Origin: an uncultured Christensenella sp.
GTDB lineage: Bacteria; Bacillota; Clostridia; Christensenellales; Borkfalkiaceae
Assembly: GCA_910576655.1 (NCBI GenBank)
Contig: CAJTJC010000019.1
Location: 1 to 27,311 of the forward strand
Direction of reading: 5' to 3'
DNA: 27,311 bases
Positions 6,705 through 14,189 of this stretch are shown here, piece after piece (positions within the stretch are counted from its first letter, which is position 1; each line of letters begins with the position of its first letter). The notes beneath the pieces are model-generated. The model worked only from the letters and a program-made list of their open reading frames with translations, searched no databases and was not told the DNA's origin. The translations under genes and the position numbers were made by a program.

Positions 6705-7877
6705 TTGATTACTATTCAGAACGCCGACGCGGCGTTAAAGGACTACTATCTGGACGCCGTTTCGTCGCAGCTTAACGAAAACGTATCGCCCTTCTTTTCG
6801 GCGATAGAAAAGAACACGGACGGCGTGTACGGCAAGGACGTAAAGCTTGCCGTGGTGCGCGGCTATACGGGCTGCGTGGTTGCGGGAGCAGAGGACGCCG
6901 ACCTGCCCGACCCCTATAAGAACAGGTACGCGAATATAACCGCGCCGCTTAAAAATATTTACGGAACAATAGAGATAAGCGACAAGGCGATGCGCGCTTC
7001 GCGCGAAAGCTCTGGCGCGTTCGTCAACCTTATCAACGCGGAAATGGAGGGGCTGGTTTCAAGCGCGAAGCACAACTTCCGCCGTATGCTTTTCGGCGAC
7101 GGTACGGGTAAGCTCTGCACCGTGAAAAGCAAGGTTTCGGCAAGCGTGTACGAGGTGGATACCGTAAAGGAATATTTCGTGGGTATGCAGGTGGACGTTT
7201 ACACCGTACTCAATAAACCCGCGCTCAATGCCGAGGGCATTTACGTTACCGCGGTTGACAGGGTTAACGGCACCGTCACCTTCGACGCGGAGATAAGCGA
7301 CCTTATCGTGGACGGCGGAGTTTACGTTCACGGCTCGAAGGACAGCGAGCTTACGGGCCTCGGCGCGATATTTGATGGCGACACGCTGTACGGCTTCGTC
7401 AAGGCGGACGACCCCTACTTCGCGCCCTATATCGCGGACGGAGGCGGGACCCTTTCCGAGGGCGCGCTCAGCGACGTTCTCGATTATATGGAAGAGAACT
7501 GCAACAGCAAAATAAACGCCATTCTCTGCTCGTTCAAGACGAGAAAGAAAATCGCCGCGCTTGCAGACGCCAACAGAAGGGTGGTTAACACGATAGACGT
7601 GCGCGCGGGCTACGGCGCGGTGTCGGTGAACGACGTACCCGTCTATGCGGACAAGTACTGCCCCGACGACAGAATTATCTTTATCAATTCCGACGATTTT
7701 TCGCTGTACCAGCTCTGCGACTGGGAATGGCTCGAAGACGAGGACGGCAAAATTTTAAAGCAAATACCCGGCAAGGCGGCGTATTCCGCAACCCTCGTAA
7801 AGTATGCCGAGCTTATCTGCCGCAAGCCCTGCGGTCAGGCGATGCTCGTCAATTTCACGGCAGAAAACGACGGTTAA
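6705..7877 (+). CDS. Phage major capsid protein (HK97-fold type)
   Basis: 390 residues from TTG 6705; AAGGAG at 6691-6696 is spaced 8 bases and no in-frame ATG suits. N-terminal helix (ALKDYYLDAVSSQLNENVSPFFSAIEKN); then the extended-loop region GKDVKLAVVRGYTGCVV; GTIEISDKAMRASRESSGAFVNLINAEMEGLVSSAKHNFRRMLFGDG, the long spine helix with the conserved Phe-Gly-Asp-Gly turn. A beta-rich insertion (~135-205) and an A-domain with NAILCSFKTRKKIAALADANRRV follow. This arrangement is typical of capsid proteins assembled with a separate scaffold. No prohead protease gene is present nearby, and none is needed if assembly is P22-like. Confidence 0.85.
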   Translation: MITIQNADAALKDYYLDAVSSQLNENVSPFFSAIEKNTDGVYGKDVKLAVVRGYTGCVVAGAEDADLPDPYKNRYANITAPLKNIYGTIEISDKAMRASRESSGAFVNLINAEMEGLVSSAKHNFRRMLFGDGTGKLCTVKSKVSASVYEVDTVKEYFVGMQVDVYTVLNKPALNAEGIYVTAVDRVNGTVTFDAEISDLIVDGGVYVHGSKDSELTGLGAIFDGDTLYGFVKADDPYFAPYIADGGGTLSEGALSDVLDYMEENCNSKINAILCSFKTRKKIAALADANRRVVNTIDVRAGYGAVSVNDVPVYADKYCPDDRIIFINSDDFSLYQLCDWEWLEDEDGKILKQIPGKAAYSATLVKYAELICRKPCGQAMLVNFTAENDG

Positions 7878-7886
7878 AGGGGGCTT

Positions 7887-8435
7887 ATGGAAGTTAAAAA
7901 AGTAATTGCTTCCGCCCTGAACCTGCTTGGGAGGGCGGACCTCGTGCCCGCCCTCGACAGCGGCGGAGAAGAGGGGCGCGAGCTTATCCAGACGCTGCTA
8001 TATTGCTTCAACGCCGTCGAGGACGAGCTTGCGCGCAAGTATATTCCGCTTACCGCGCGGGACGAGCTGATTTCGCCGCATACGCGATTTTACTATACGC
8101 TTTTCACGCGTACGCCCGTAAGGATAAAGCGCGTAACCGTAGACGGGGTTGCCGTAAAGTACGAGGTGTACGCGCAGTACCTCGTAGTTCAGTCGGAAAA
8201 AATTTCCGTGGAATACGAGTACGCGCCGCGTCGCAAGACGCTTGCGGACAATTCCGACTACGGTGACGAGGTGGGCGAATATTTAATCGCGCTTGGCATG
8301 GCTTCTGAATATTCGGTAATAAACGGCGAGGCGGAAATGGCGGACAGGTGGGAAAAGGCGTACCGCGCGCGCCTTGACGGAGTGCAGCGCGCGCTGCCCG
8401 TCTGCGCCCATATCCCGCCGAGGAGATGGATATGA
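7887..8435 (+). CDS. Head-tail adaptor/connector protein (P22 gp4-like)
   Basis: 182 residues; ribosome site AAAGGGGG just before ATG 7887, 9 bases after the capsid gene. Helical N-terminus (KVIASALNLLGRADL), then a middle beta-hairpin (TPVRIKRVTVDGVAVKYEVYAQYLVV). The C-terminal helical pair EYLIALGMASEYSVINGEAEMADRWEKAYRARLDGVQ matches the usual connector pattern, in which an Ala-rich helix is followed by a W/Y-containing helix. This protein would dock under the portal after packaging. The assignment rests on position, size and the C-terminal helix pattern. Confidence 0.65.
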   Translation: MEVKKVIASALNLLGRADLVPALDSGGEEGRELIQTLLYCFNAVEDELARKYIPLTARDELISPHTRFYYTLFTRTPVRIKRVTVDGVAVKYEVYAQYLVVQSEKISVEYEYAPRRKTLADNSDYGDEVGEYLIALGMASEYSVINGEAEMADRWEKAYRARLDGVQRALPVCAHIPPRRWI

Positions 8436-9601
8436 GCTTCAAAAAAACCGTCTGCGCGCTCGACTTCCCGTCGCGGCTTTCGGGCTGCTTTTTGAGGGGC
8501 GGAGCGCTGACGCCCGCGTACGGTACCGAGGCGGTCGGCGCTTGCCCGCAGCGGACGACCTTTGCCGCGTATTCTTATGCTGCGGGGAAGTATTTTTACT
8601 GTACCGACGGCGAGCTGTACGTTTCCGACGACGGAACGCGCTATTCGAAATTGGCGGACACGGACGGCTTTGCGCCCTTCGTTACCGAGGACGTCGACGG
8701 CGGGTCGGTCCGCGTTGCCGTCGTTGCGGGCGACCGCGCGGCTATTTACGCGGAAGGGGCTTTCACTACGCAAAAGCTGCCGCACGCGCTCGACTGCGGA
8801 GCGGTTCACTGCGGCAGGTTGTTCGGCGGAAGACGGTTTACGGTAAGGTGGTCTGGCAGCGGCGGGCTGCTTGACTGGGAAGAGGGCATAAGCGAAAGCG
8901 GCAGCGTCACGCTCGACCCCGAGCGCGGCGAAATACTCGGTATTAAGGTTTTTGCGGGCAAGCTCGTCGTCGTGCGGCAATTCGGGCTTACGGTGCTGTC
9001 TATGTACGGCTCGCCCGAAAATTTCTCGGTCGATATAACCGACACCTCCTGCGACGCGGTGTTTAGAAATACCGCGCAGGTCGTCGGCTACAGGCTGATT
9101 TTCTGCACCCGCTCGGGACTGAAAGCCTTTGACGGCGTGCGGATTACACCGTTTGCAACACGGCACCCGGTGTCCGAGCCGACCTGCTCGGCAACATACG
9201 CAGGCAGATATTTCGCGGTTTGCGGCGAGGGTATCGTCTGCGCGGACGCCGACGGCGAGAGCTGTTTGCTGGAAGTGTGCCCCGGCGCGCTGTTTGTAAA
9301 GGACGGCGTGTTTGCGTGCAACGGCGGGACGGTGAAACGGCTTACGGAGGGCGAGGGGGTCTATAAGTTCGTTACCTCGGCAATCGACTTCGGCACGGCG
9401 CGCGCAAAGACACTTACCGCGATAGAGCTTGACGGCGTTGCGGAATTGCTCGTCGATAACGGCAGAGAGAGCCGAGTGTTCGAAAATGCGGGAGGTATTG
9501 TTCGTCCGCGTATGCGCGGGCAAGCGTTTACGGTGACGGTAAAGAGCGGCGGGCGGATAGGCAGGCTCGATATGACCGCGGAGGTGACGCGTGGTATTTG
9601 A
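8432..9601 (+). CDS. Beta-propeller-like tail hub/nozzle protein
   Basis: 389 residues. The start is ATG 8432 (overlapping the previous stop as ATGA) because AGGAG at 8421-8425 is 6 bases away; the in-frame ATG 8426 abuts the ribosome site. The protein is nearly all beta: repeated units such as AAGKYFYCTDGELYVSDDG, CGRLFGGRRFTVRWSG followed by LLDWEEG, FAGKLVVVRQFGLTVL, and YRLIFCTRSGLKAFDG. These repeats resemble the propeller fold of short-tail nozzle or DNA-stabilisation proteins (P22 gp10 / T7 gp12 functional class). Position right after the adaptor agrees. It would close the tail channel and hold packaged DNA. The exact family cannot be confirmed by eye. Confidence 0.55.
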   Translation: MSFKKTVCALDFPSRLSGCFLRGGALTPAYGTEAVGACPQRTTFAAYSYAAGKYFYCTDGELYVSDDGTRYSKLADTDGFAPFVTEDVDGGSVRVAVVAGDRAAIYAEGAFTTQKLPHALDCGAVHCGRLFGGRRFTVRWSGSGGLLDWEEGISESGSVTLDPERGEILGIKVFAGKLVVVRQFGLTVLSMYGSPENFSVDITDTSCDAVFRNTAQVVGYRLIFCTRSGLKAFDGVRITPFATRHPVSEPTCSATYAGRYFAVCGEGIVCADADGESCLLEVCPGALFVKDGVFACNGGTVKRLTEGEGVYKFVTSAIDFGTARAKTLTAIELDGVAELLVDNGRESRVFENAGGIVRPRMRGQAFTVTVKSGGRIGRLDMTAEVTRGI

Positions 9602-10085
9602 TATAATAGACGTTACGGAGGAGCAGCTTAAAGAGTATACCGCCGTGCAGATGAAAATGCTGCGCACCGCGCAGCAGAAAAAGGACGAGCTTAAATACAA
9701 AGCCGACAGGGAAATGCAGATGTTTACCTCGATAGCGCTTACCTCGGGAATGAAAAATTCCACTCTGCTTGCGGACAAACGGGCGGAGCTTGACGCCGCC
9801 GTGGCGTACCAGTGCGCGATAATCGCCGATAACCTTATATATAATTTAAGTCTCAACGTCCCGCCCGACGGCGGGGACGGGGACGACGGCGACGAGAGCG
9901 CGGGCTATATCGTAGACTATTCTCTTTCCTATAACGAGCGGTATATCATAGTGCGCGACTACTATCTCGCAATAGCGGACCCCGACGAGCGCATGGCGCT
10001 TTACGCCGCGGACGAGGTTGCAAAAAAATATCTTGCCAGTTATTACTCGACTCTTTATAACGTGCTTGCAACTTACAGCAGATAA
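9591..10085 (+). CDS. Small coiled-coil protein at the end of the virion cassette
   Basis: 164 residues from GTG 9591, with GGAGG at 9580-9584 spaced 6 bases; overlaps the previous gene by 11 bases. The N-terminal ~85 residues are helical and charged (EEQLKEYTAVQMKMLRTAQQKKDELKYKADREM, then AELDAAVAYQCAI). A Gly/Asp-rich linker (~103-115, PPDGGDGDDGDES) leads to a C-terminal Tyr-rich helical region (ERYIIVRDYYLAIADPDER, KKYLASYYSTLYNVL). No family is recognised. As the last gene before the terminator it could be a tail-tip, needle or internal protein of the particle, or a regulator; position is the only clue. Confidence 0.6.
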   Translation: MVFDIIDVTEEQLKEYTAVQMKMLRTAQQKKDELKYKADREMQMFTSIALTSGMKNSTLLADKRAELDAAVAYQCAIIADNLIYNLSLNVPPDGGDGDDGDESAGYIVDYSLSYNERYIIVRDYYLAIADPDERMALYAADEVAKKYLASYYSTLYNVLATYSR

Positions 10086-10103
10086 CGGTGCCGTAAAATG
10101 CGG

Positions 10104-10138
10104 GGCGCGCGGACGAATTTCGTCCGCGCGCCTTTTTT
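10104..10138 (+). terminator. Strong intrinsic terminator of the virion cassette
   Basis: 12-bp GC-rich perfect stem (10104-10115 with 10121-10132), loop AATTT, then six T at 10133-10138. It starts 18 bases after the last cassette gene and separates it from the methyltransferase promoter. Confidence 0.92.
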
Positions 10139-10141
10139 CAC

Positions 10142-10170
10142 TTTACAAAACACCGCGTTATTGTTATAAT
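10142..10170 (+). promoter_or_regulatory. Sigma-A promoter giving a leaderless methyltransferase mRNA
   Basis: TTTACA (10142-10147), 17-base spacer, TATAAT (10165-10170). The ATG at 10177 is the seventh base after the -10, exactly where transcription should begin. No ribosome site precedes it. Confidence 0.8.
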
Positions 10171-10176
10171 TTTTAT

Positions 10177-11046
10177 ATGAGGACGGTTGACGATTGGCAG
10201 GACTATAAAATTTTAGCTACATCCGAGGGTATGAAGTTAGAGCGTTGGAAGGACGTGATTTTACTTCGCCCCGACCCGCAGGTAATCTGGAAGGGCGGCG
10301 ACCTTTACGGCAGAAAAGGTATTCACGCCGTATACAGGCGCAGTGAAAAGGGCGGAGGCGGCTGGGACGTGCGCGCGCAGTTTCCCGCCGAGTGGACGGT
10401 CTGCTACCGCGACCTTAAATTCAAAATCAAGCCTATGGGCTTCAAGCATACGGGGCTGTTCCCCGAACAGGCGGTCAACTGGAACGCCATGCGCGCCTTA
10501 ATAGAAAATGCGCGGGCGCAAGGCAGGGAGGTTAAGGTTTTAAACCTGTTTGCCTACACGGGCGGCGCATCGGTGGCGTGTGCCAAATCGGGCGCGACGG
10601 TAACTCACGTGGACGCTGCCAAAGGCATGGTGGAGCGCGCGGGGGAAAACGCGCGGCTTTCGGGCGTGGACAGCGGAATACGCTACATAGTGGACGACTG
10701 CATGAAGTTCGTCGCGCGTGAAATACGCAGGGGCAACCGCTACGACGCGGTGATAATGGACCCGCCCAGCTACGGCAGAGGTCCCAACGGCGAAACGTGG
10801 AAAATAGAAGAAAACTTGTTTTCGTTCGTTTCCGACTGTGCTAAGCTGCTCGTTGACAATCCATTGTTCTTTTTGATAAACAGCTATACCACGGGCTTGC
10901 AGCCCGAGGTTCTTAAAAACATATTAACCCTGACCCTCGGGGGCTTCGAGGGCGTGACCGAGGCGTACGAGGTGGGTATTCCCACCGACGAGGGCATCAA
11001 CCTGCCCTGCGGCGCAAGCGGACTATTTACCGGAAGAAGATTATGA
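10177..11046 (+). CDS. Class I SAM-dependent methyltransferase (RlmI-like family)
   Basis: 289 residues from ATG 10177. This start gives the usual N-terminus of the family (VDDWQDYKILATSEGMKLERW); the open frame continues upstream to 10018 but runs through the terminator and promoter. Motif I: VLNLFAYTGGASVACAKSG, with acidic strand-2 end THVDAAKGM; motif IV: DPPSYGRGP, the NPPY-like catalytic loop of RNA/DNA base methyltransferases. It belongs to the RlmI/SAM-methyltransferase group, and rRNA cytosine methylation is the likely but unproven role. It is translationally coupled (ATGA) to a pseudouridine synthase, which supports RNA modification. The mRNA is predicted leaderless. Confidence 0.85.
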   Translation: MRTVDDWQDYKILATSEGMKLERWKDVILLRPDPQVIWKGGDLYGRKGIHAVYRRSEKGGGGWDVRAQFPAEWTVCYRDLKFKIKPMGFKHTGLFPEQAVNWNAMRALIENARAQGREVKVLNLFAYTGGASVACAKSGATVTHVDAAKGMVERAGENARLSGVDSGIRYIVDDCMKFVAREIRRGNRYDAVIMDPPSYGRGPNGETWKIEENLFSFVSDCAKLLVDNPLFFLINSYTTGLQPEVLKNILTLTLGGFEGVTEAYEVGIPTDEGINLPCGASGLFTGRRL

Positions 11047-11750
11047 AGGACGAATTGATTATTTTACACGAGGACAATCATATAATAGTGGTTTTAAAGC
11101 CGCAGAACGAGCCCTGCTGTCCCGACGAGAGCGGCGACGACAACCTGCTTGACTGCGTTAAAAGGTATTTAAAAACCACTTACAACAAGCCCGGCAACGC
11201 TTACGCGGGGCTTATTCACCGACTGGACAGGCCGACGGGCGGGGTAATGGTGTTCGCCAAAACCTCTAAGGCGGCTTCGCGTCTTTCGGAGGCAATGCGC
11301 AGCGGCGGCTTCGAAAAACGCTATTTTGCGGTGCTTTGCGGCTCGCCCAACAGAAAAAAGGCTATTTTGGAAAACTACCTGCGCAAAAACTCTATTAATA
11401 ATACGGTATACGCGTGTACGCAGACCGAGGAGGGCGCGAAATACGCCGCGCTCGACTACGAAATAAAGGAAGAGCGCGACGGGCTTTCCCTTGCCGAGGT
11501 CAATCTGCATACGGGCAGAACGCATCAGATACGCGTTCAGTTCGCGTCTATCAACGCGCCCGTTTACGGCGATATGCGCTACGGCGGCGAAAAGGCGCAA
11601 AAGGGCAAGCTTGCGCTTTGGGCGTACTCTTTAAGGTTTACGCACCCCGTTTCGGGCGAGGCGATGCGCTTTATAGTAACTCCTCCCGAGGACGGAGTGT
11701 GGAAGCTATTTAACCCGAATAATTTTACCGACGGGGTTATTTTGGTTTGA
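11043..11750 (+). CDS. RluA-family pseudouridine synthase
   Basis: 235 residues. The catalytic motif HRLDRPTGGVMVFAK has its nucleophilic Asp at residue 62; also present are KRYFAVLCG, HTGRTHQIRVQFASI and the C-terminal APVYGDMRYGG. The protein lacks an N-terminal S4 domain, as in the short members of the family. It converts uridine to pseudouridine in rRNA or tRNA; the target cannot be read from sequence. ATG 11043 overlaps the methyltransferase stop codon, so the two form an RNA-modification operon. Its stop codon TGA (11748-11750) lies within the -35 of the next promoter. Confidence 0.92.
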   Translation: MKDELIILHEDNHIIVVLKPQNEPCCPDESGDDNLLDCVKRYLKTTYNKPGNAYAGLIHRLDRPTGGVMVFAKTSKAASRLSEAMRSGGFEKRYFAVLCGSPNRKKAILENYLRKNSINNTVYACTQTEEGAKYAALDYEIKEERDGLSLAEVNLHTGRTHQIRVQFASINAPVYGDMRYGGEKAQKGKLALWAYSLRFTHPVSGEAMRFIVTPPEDGVWKLFNPNNFTDGVILV

Positions 11751-11775
11751 CAACCGACTTTTATTATTGTAAAAT
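11747..11775 (+). promoter_or_regulatory. Near-consensus promoter of the large surface protein
   Basis: TTGACA (11747-11752), 17-base spacer, TAAAAT (11770-11775). The -35 overlaps the stop codon of the preceding gene. Expected start near 11782, giving a ~30-base leader with GGAG at 11801-11804, 7 bases before ATG 11812. Confidence 0.8.
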
Positions 11776-11811
11776 ATATAAGATATTTTGGTTAACTATC
11801 GGAGTTCATAT

Positions 11812-14130
11812 ATGAAGACGAAATTCAAATTTACGGTGATAGCGCTCGCTCTCGTGCTGATTATGTCGGTTGCGGCGGTTTTTGCTATCAATTTTAAGCC
11901 CGCCGAGGCTGCGGGTTCGATTAGCGTAAGCGGTTCGAACGTGTTTACCGCTTCGGAAGAGGCCAACGTGTTGGTCGATAAGCAGACCGACGGCGATAAG
12001 GACGTTTTCTATACTATGTTTACGTTCGCCTATAACGACGACAGCATTTCGTACAGAAAAAACCTTGCCTACAACTGGTACGAGCAGGTTACCGAGGGTG
12101 AGGGCGAAAGCGCAACCAAAAAGGTCGTAAACGGTAAATTCAATATGGAAATCGGCTTCAAGAACACCGATTTCAAAAAATTCGTAATTACTTTCGAGTC
12201 TCAGCAGTATTCCAAGACGGAAGAGGGCAAAACCTCTAATTACGTTATGTTTTTCCCCGCGGGCGCGGACGGCGTAAAGGTTGCCGTTACCGACGATAAG
12301 GACAAGACCACGCCCGACAGCGATACGATACTCGATAAAGACCATATCAATATAGTATTCGACCAAAAGCTCGAAGGCTCGTACCACGTTACCGTAAGCA
12401 ACGACGGAAATCCGTCGGTCGACGGCAATATGGTAAACGTAGGCGGCAATTACGCCAAGTATTCGTCTTCGTCGACCACGCCCGTTTATCCCTTGATTTT
12501 CGGCGCGGAATTCGAAGAGAGCGAGGGCGAAACGGAAGCGGGCGTTGCCAAAATGGTTTTATACTCGCTCAACAATCAGGAATTTATAATCAACAGCCCG
12601 AGGGAAGAGGGCGACCACTACGTCGGCGGTAACGTCACCGACAACACCCCCGCGGTGCTTTGCCTCAACAAGGCGATTTCCCACCTCGAAATAGGCGGAG
12701 AGGTCAAGTTCGATTATCAGTTAATCGACGTGCTTCGTTCCTCGCCTTCGAGCACTCTTTACTACTACGCGCTCAGATACGACGACTATCTCAAATCCGA
12801 CGTTAACTACGACGACTACGAGGACGACAGGTTCAAGGAAGTGGATTCCGACATACTGCTCGACTCCGACAAGGAATTCTATCTGCCCTCCGCGGCGGAG
12901 TGCGCGGGCTTCGGCGGCGCCGAGGACTTCAAGGTCGATATGGCCGTCAAAGCGTACGCAAAGGTAGTCGACACCTCGTCGAACGGCGAAGAAAGCTACG
13001 TTTTCTTCGACTGGTATCTGGAAGACGAGCACAAGCTTAAAATCAACAATTACGACTTTATCGCCGTCGGCGACGACCTTAAAGGCGTTACCTACAACTA
13101 CGAGGCGGAGGGTATGCCTCAGGGTATGACCTGGGAAGAAATCTGCAAGGAATATCAGAAGAAGGTCGACAAGGCTGCAAGCAATCTGTCGGCAGGCTCG
13201 CAGAGCTACTTCTATCTGCCCTCGGCGGAATCTCTGTTCGTTGAGAATTCCACGCCGTACACCAACATGAAGCTGAGCATCTACTATTACAGCGATACCC
13301 AGTCTTCAAACACCTCGCTTGCGACGAACAACCTTTCCATTAACGTGACCAAACCCGGCAGCTACCGCTTCACGCTGTACGCTACCGACGTTGCGGGCAA
13401 CGATATGTATTATATGGAGGACGGCAAGCCCGTCAAGTTCTCGTCGGGCGACGTCTGGAACATCTATTCGGACGACGACAGACACGACAAGCTGCCCTGG
13501 TTCACCTTCAACGTAGACTATAAGGGCGCGCACTTCAAAGAGAAGCCCGAAAAGCAGAGCACCGCGTACGTCGGCACCAACTACACGTCGGCATCGTTCG
13601 AGATAAACGGCGTCGAAAACAGCTACGAGGTCAAGTACAGGCTTTTCCTTTTCGACAGGGCCGGTTACTATGCGGCAACTAAAATTACTTTCAGCTACGA
13701 AGAGTTTATCGACGCTATGGACGGACTTTTCGAGGGTGAGGAAACCCGTAAATATTTCAAGGAAATAAAGCAGGTTTCCGAAACAGACGAGGACTACGAG
13801 GAATTCAAGGACTACGGTTGGAGCACGTCTTCGACGAGCTTCACTCCGCAGGACGGCAACGCGTTCTACTTTATGAGAGCCGAGGTTACCGACACGCAGT
13901 ACAACACCGACCCCGTGACGTGCTCGCTTGCGGTAGTATCCTCTGTAGAGGCAAAGGCGTTGAAGGGCGAAAGCGAATGGCTTAAAAACAACGTGGCTTC
14001 GGTAATTTTATTATCCGTTGCGGGCGTTTCGTTCGTCGCCATAATACTTCTTCTGGTCATTAAGCCCAAGAATAAGGACGACATAGACGTTCAGTTCGAG
14101 AAAGAGAAGAGCAAAAAGAAAAGTAAATAA
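11812..14130 (+). CDS. Large secreted, C-terminally membrane-anchored surface protein
   Basis: 772 residues from ATG 11812 (an in-frame TTG at 11788 lacks a ribosome site). The N-terminus MKTKFKFTVIALALVLIMSVAAVFA is a signal peptide with an AEAA cleavage region. The ectodomain (~35-725) is acidic, Tyr/Asp/Ser-rich and beta-rich, with several Ig-like or bacterial adhesin-like stretches such as GSYRFTLYATDVAGND (near 525) and a related ENSYEVKYRLFLFDRAGYYAA. One transmembrane helix at ~733-755 (SVILLSVAGVSFVAIILLLVI) and a lysine-rich tail follow. No sortase motif. It has its own strong promoter and terminator, suggesting an abundant envelope protein. Function unknown. Confidence 0.85.
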   Translation: MKTKFKFTVIALALVLIMSVAAVFAINFKPAEAAGSISVSGSNVFTASEEANVLVDKQTDGDKDVFYTMFTFAYNDDSISYRKNLAYNWYEQVTEGEGESATKKVVNGKFNMEIGFKNTDFKKFVITFESQQYSKTEEGKTSNYVMFFPAGADGVKVAVTDDKDKTTPDSDTILDKDHINIVFDQKLEGSYHVTVSNDGNPSVDGNMVNVGGNYAKYSSSSTTPVYPLIFGAEFEESEGETEAGVAKMVLYSLNNQEFIINSPREEGDHYVGGNVTDNTPAVLCLNKAISHLEIGGEVKFDYQLIDVLRSSPSSTLYYYALRYDDYLKSDVNYDDYEDDRFKEVDSDILLDSDKEFYLPSAAECAGFGGAEDFKVDMAVKAYAKVVDTSSNGEESYVFFDWYLEDEHKLKINNYDFIAVGDDLKGVTYNYEAEGMPQGMTWEEICKEYQKKVDKAASNLSAGSQSYFYLPSAESLFVENSTPYTNMKLSIYYYSDTQSSNTSLATNNLSINVTKPGSYRFTLYATDVAGNDMYYMEDGKPVKFSSGDVWNIYSDDDRHDKLPWFTFNVDYKGAHFKEKPEKQSTAYVGTNYTSASFEINGVENSYEVKYRLFLFDRAGYYAATKITFSYEEFIDAMDGLFEGEETRKYFKEIKQVSETDEDYEEFKDYGWSTSSTSFTPQDGNAFYFMRAEVTDTQYNTDPVTCSLAVVSSVEAKALKGESEWLKNNVASVILLSVAGVSFVAIILLLVIKPKNKDDIDVQFEKEKSKKKSK

Positions 14131-14132
14131 TC

Positions 14133-14163
14133 AAACGGCGGTCGACAGACCGCCGTTTTGTTT
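14133..14163 (+). terminator. Intrinsic terminator after the surface protein
   Basis: 11-bp stem AAACGGCGGTC / GACCGCCGTTT with loop GACA, followed by TTTTGTTT. It begins 3 bases after the stop codon. Confidence 0.9.
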
Positions 14164-14189
14164 AAATAACAAAATTCTTAGGAAAAAAT

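Larger units (their letters stand above)
2814..10085 (+). mobile_element. Podovirus-like virion cassette (phage-derived, possibly domesticated)
   Basis: Eight co-directional genes, mostly overlapping or a few bases apart, encode DNA packaging, portal, scaffold-like, capsid, adaptor and tail-hub-like functions in the order used by short-tailed phages. All reading frames are open. The cassette ends at a strong terminator and is bordered by non-phage genes on both sides. No integrase, excisionase, repressor, replication, holin/endolysin or tail-fibre gene is visible, nor is any attachment-site repeat. Base and codon usage look like the neighbouring chromosomal genes. It is either a domesticated particle (gene-transfer-agent-like) or a prophage remnant. 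Confidence 0.7.

Noticed and set aside
8258..9856. A 532-codon open frame on the minus strand opposite the adaptor and hub genes
   Set aside because: It is a shadow of GC-rich coding sequence: the plus-strand genes have ribosome sites, stop/start overlaps and recognisable folds, while this frame has a low-complexity Arg/Ala/Pro-rich composition and no ribosome site.
10018..10176. Upstream extension of the methyltransferase frame
   Set aside because: The extra codons cross a strong terminator and a consensus promoter and overlap the previous gene; the start at 10177 gives the usual N-terminus.
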